Positions 62,352 to 64,000 of a DNA stretch of 64,000 nt are shown piece after piece (position 1 is the stretch's first letter; every line of letters begins with the position of its first letter). The notes under the pieces are model-generated. The model was given only the letters and a program-made list of their open reading frames with translations. It ran no database searches and was not told the DNA's origin. The DNA comes from an uncultured Prevotellaceae bacterium (GTDB taxonomy: Bacteria; Bacteroidota; Bacteroidia; Bacteroidales; Bacteroidaceae): assembly GCA_902790625.1 (NCBI GenBank), contig CADASP010000017.1, forward strand, positions 1-64,000, read 5' to 3'. Both the position numbers and the translations under genes were made by a program.

Positions 62352-62757
62352 CCTGTTTTCCTTGTTTTCCCCTGTTTTTTCCAACTGAGCGGGGTACATT
62401 CCGTAGGGACGGCAAATCTGGTGGCGTAAGTGATTCTTTTTAGAAAAACAGATAAAAACAAATAATACAGATAAAAACCTTTTAATTGCCTACGGCGTAA
62501 CATGAATGTGCATGAATGAAGCACGAATGAACATGAATATTATTTTGCGCAGCATTCATGATTATTCGTGAGCCATTCATGCCCATTCGTGTAGCGTCGC
62601 AGACAAAAAAAGCCTACGGCGTAACACGAATATGCATGAATGAATCACGAATGTTCATGAATATTTTTTTGTTTCTTTTCAACCGTACCTTTTTCCCTGT
62701 TTTCCTTGTTTTTCCCTGTTTTCCAAAATCCAACTGAGCGGGGTCCGTCCCTACGGT
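62352..62757. repeat. Direct repeat pair with CTGTTTTCCTTGTTTT and AACTGAGCGGGGT
   Basis: 62352-62414 and 62696-62757 share CCCTGTTTTCCTTGTTTT, TCCAACTGAGCGGGGT and a closing CCGTAGGGACGG or CCGTCCCTACGG word (inverted relative to each other), spaced by about 344 nt. No coding sequence is supported in 61407-63198. Confidence 0.7.
62488..62665. repeat. Three-unit ATGAATG array (forward, inverted, forward)
   Basis: Forward units at 62488-62542 and 62612-62665 share GCCTACGGCGTAACACGAAT-type sequence and CATGAATGAA, CACGAATG, CATGAATATT. The interval 62552-62591 holds an inverted unit (ATTCATGATTATTCGTGAGC). Hairpins can form between either unit and the middle one. Confidence 0.8.
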
Positions 62758-62930
62758 GCCCAACAAATCCACCCAACAAATCCCCCCAACAAATCCACCC
62801 GCTCGGCTGCGGCAAAACTATCGTCCCTTCACTCCCTTTCACTCCCCTTCACTCCCCAACTCCCCCCCCCTCTCCCCCCTTCCCACAAAAATATTTCATT
62901 CTTTTCGTTGATTGCATCGTTTTTTTTTCG

Positions 62931-62938
62931 TATCTTTG
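62931..62938 (+). promoter_or_regulatory. Possible -7 box 260 nt upstream of truA
   Basis: TATCTTTG in an AT-rich stretch; it would give truA an unusually long leader with two copies of a GGCCGTCCCTTCGG repeat. Confidence 0.4.
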
Positions 62939-63054
62939 TAGCCAACTTCCCGATACGCGGAAGCTCGGCCATACCACTCCGCAGCAAAACCACGCTGTAG
63001 CCCCTCAGGGGATGGGGTGGGGGCGATGCCCTGGGCTGTGAGCTGTTGGCCTTT

Positions 63055-63106
63055 CAGGCCGTCCCTTCGGTAGCAAGCGACCGCAGGCCGTCCCTTCGGT
63101 AGCAAG
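63055..63106. repeat. Two copies of CAGGCCGTCCCTTCGGTAGC(AAG) in the truA leader
   Basis: 23-nt copies at 63055-63077 and 63084-63106, preceded by a C-rich hairpin-prone segment (GCCCCTCAGGGGATGGGG). Confidence 0.8.
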
Positions 63107-63198
63107 AGAGCGACCAAAGGTAGAGCGCAGGCCGCCTATCGGGTACATGCGGATAATCATAAAGAATAGTATAGTATTGTTTTAACGGTTATTGTCTC

Positions 63199-64000
63199 AT
63201 GCGTTATTTCATCACCTTCAGCTACGATGGCACGCGCTATCACGGCTGGCAGATTCAGCCCAACGGCATCACGGTGCAGGAGGAACTGCAGCGCGCCCTG
63301 TCGTTGTTGTTGCGCAGCGACATCGTGCTGACGGGAGCCGGGCGCACCGACACCGGCGTGCACGCCGCGATGATGGTGGCACACTTCGACCACGAAAGGG
63401 ATGTGGATTGCCAGCAGCTGGCCTACAAACTGAACAAGCTCCTGCCCTACGACATCGCCGTGCAGCACGTGGAGCAGGTGGACGACCAGCTACATGCCCG
63501 CTTCTCGGCCATCGCGCGTACCTATTATTATTATATACACACACAGAAGAAGCCCTTCGTGCGCCACTACTCGTGCGAGCTGCACTATCCCCTCGACTTT
63601 GAGGCGATGAACCAGGCGGCGCGGCAGCTGCTCCGCTACGACGACTTCGGCGCCTTCTGCAAGAGCCATGCCGACGTGAAGACCACGCTCTGCCATGTGT
63701 CGAAGGCCGAGTGGCGCCCATTGGGCGAAGGCCGCTGGCTCTTCGAGATCACCGCCAACCGCTTCCTGCGCAACATGGTCCGCGCCGTAGTGGGCACACT
63801 CATCGAGGTGGGGCGGGGCCGCATGTCGCAAGCCGACTTCTGCCGAGTCGTCGAGGGCAAGCGGCGTACCGATGCTGGCGAGTCGATGCCCGCCAACGCC
63901 CTGTTCCTGCAAAGAATAGAGTATAAAGCCCCCCAAGCCCAAGCCCCAGAAGCCCCCCCTTCCATCCCCGAGGGGGCTACTATAGACTCACCGCTTGAGG
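63199..64000 (+). CDS. truA: tRNA pseudouridine(38-40) synthase TruA (open at window end)
   Basis: The visible 267 residues hold the complete TruA fold: YFITFSYDGTRYHGWQIQPN, catalytic Asp51 in TGAGRTDTGVHAA, NKLLPYDIAVQHVEQV, DFGAFCKSHADVKTTLC and FLRNMVRAVVGTLIEVGRG. Family homology ends at LFLQRIEYKAP, where TruA proteins normally finish within a few residues. The frame then runs through half of an A-family palindrome (PQAQAPEAPPSIPEGATIDS) and leaves the window without a stop, so the protein has a repeat-derived C-terminal extension. It pseudouridylates the tRNA anticodon arm. Confidence 0.93.
   Translation, partial: MRYFITFSYDGTRYHGWQIQPNGITVQEELQRALSLLLRSDIVLTGAGRTDTGVHAAMMVAHFDHERDVDCQQLAYKLNKLLPYDIAVQHVEQVDDQLHARFSAIARTYYYYIHTQKKPFVRHYSCELHYPLDFEAMNQAARQLLRYDDFGAFCKSHADVKTTLCHVSKAEWRPLGEGRWLFEITANRFLRNMVRAVVGTLIEVGRGRMSQADFCRVVEGKRRTDAGESMPANALFLQRIEYKAPQAQAPEAPPSIPEGATIDSPLE
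63949..64000. repeat. A-family palindromic element, copy A4 (half, cut by window end), in truA
   Basis: GAAGCCCCCCCTTCCATCCC-CGAGGGGGCTACTATAG matches the left arm of the other A copies, followed by the start of the centre (ACTCACCGC). The second arm would lie beyond the window. Confidence 0.75.

Noticed and set aside
62488..62665. CRISPR array
   Set aside because: Only two forward units with one inverted between them, no regular spacers and no cas genes.
62931..63198. Riboswitch in the truA leader
   Set aside because: The leader contains dispersed repeats but no recognised riboswitch core.

Overview
The window is chromosomal DNA of a member of the Bacteroidales, most likely Prevotellaceae. 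Support comes from the many TAnnTTTG -7 boxes (some with a TTTG box about 20 nt upstream), near absence of Shine-Dalgarno sequences, a TamL-type lipoprotein Omp85, a pyrophosphate-dependent phosphofructokinase, DUF5106 and DUF4922 proteins, a C-terminal sorting-like tail on a secreted protease, and PL11/GH105 pectin enzymes. Family calls rest on motifs read by eye; no search was run.

Layout. (1) 1-4.9 kb: an AT-richer, decaying block with a flavodoxin-like reductase, broken YjbR/MmcQ and WbuC-type genes, an unusual DUF2400-ACT fusion, an IS5-family transposase, a small membrane protein and a RecD2 helicase remnant. It ends at a degenerate tRNA-Ser(CGA) with its terminator. (2) 5-13.9 kb: GH25 lysozyme, pfp, hsp20, an acidic-tailed membrane protein, mfd and trmO. 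(3) 14-24.5 kb: tamL, a secreted GH2 beta-galactosidase, a large zinc metalloprotease, a phytase-esterase-like protein and menE. (4) 24.5-26.3 kb: a repeat cluster and an orphan restriction-modification specificity domain. (5) 26.3-34.5 kb: hydroxyacid dehydrogenase, rarA, ttcA-like, dnaA, then the leftward operon NrdJ-tail protein, folB, cell-wall amidase, MCE/MlaD protein. (6) 34.6-45.9 kb: M6 protease, nitroreductase, recJ, C1 peptidase, Rpn-type nuclease, Xaa-Pro aminopeptidase, serine acetyltransferase and two paralogous lipoproteins. (7) 45.9-52.8 kb: an AmpG-like permease behind a three-module protein (GT2, DUF4922/HIT-like, SpoIID/LytB), an rRNA/tRNA methyltransferase of the TrmH class and a thioredoxin-fold DUF5106 protein. 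(8) 52.8-61.4 kb: a rhamnogalacturonan locus with GH105, PL11 and a divergent 1,531-residue PL11 carrying a long repeat-rich C-terminal region. (9) 61.4-64 kb: a 1.8-kb repeat-rich gap and truA, open at the window end.

The most striking signal is several families of dispersed GC-rich palindromic repeats. One family (called A here; about 90-100 bp, two arms around a CTATAG...CTATAG centre) and a related palindrome lie inside protein genes without breaking the frame: the phytase-like protein (twice), the DUF4922 domain of the three-module protein, the C-terminus of TruA, and Mfd. They look like protein-tolerated mobile palindromes, comparable in behaviour to the Rickettsia palindromic elements. 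A second family (B) has two intergenic copies with the same central sequence, and a third, built on AAAAAGTCAACGC, recurs at four intergenic sites.

Functionally, the GH105/PL11 pair and the divergent long PL11 should degrade rhamnogalacturonan-I, and the secreted beta-galactosidase could remove its galactan side chains. The amidase, GH25, AmpG-like permease and SpoIID-type protein suggest peptidoglycan turnover.
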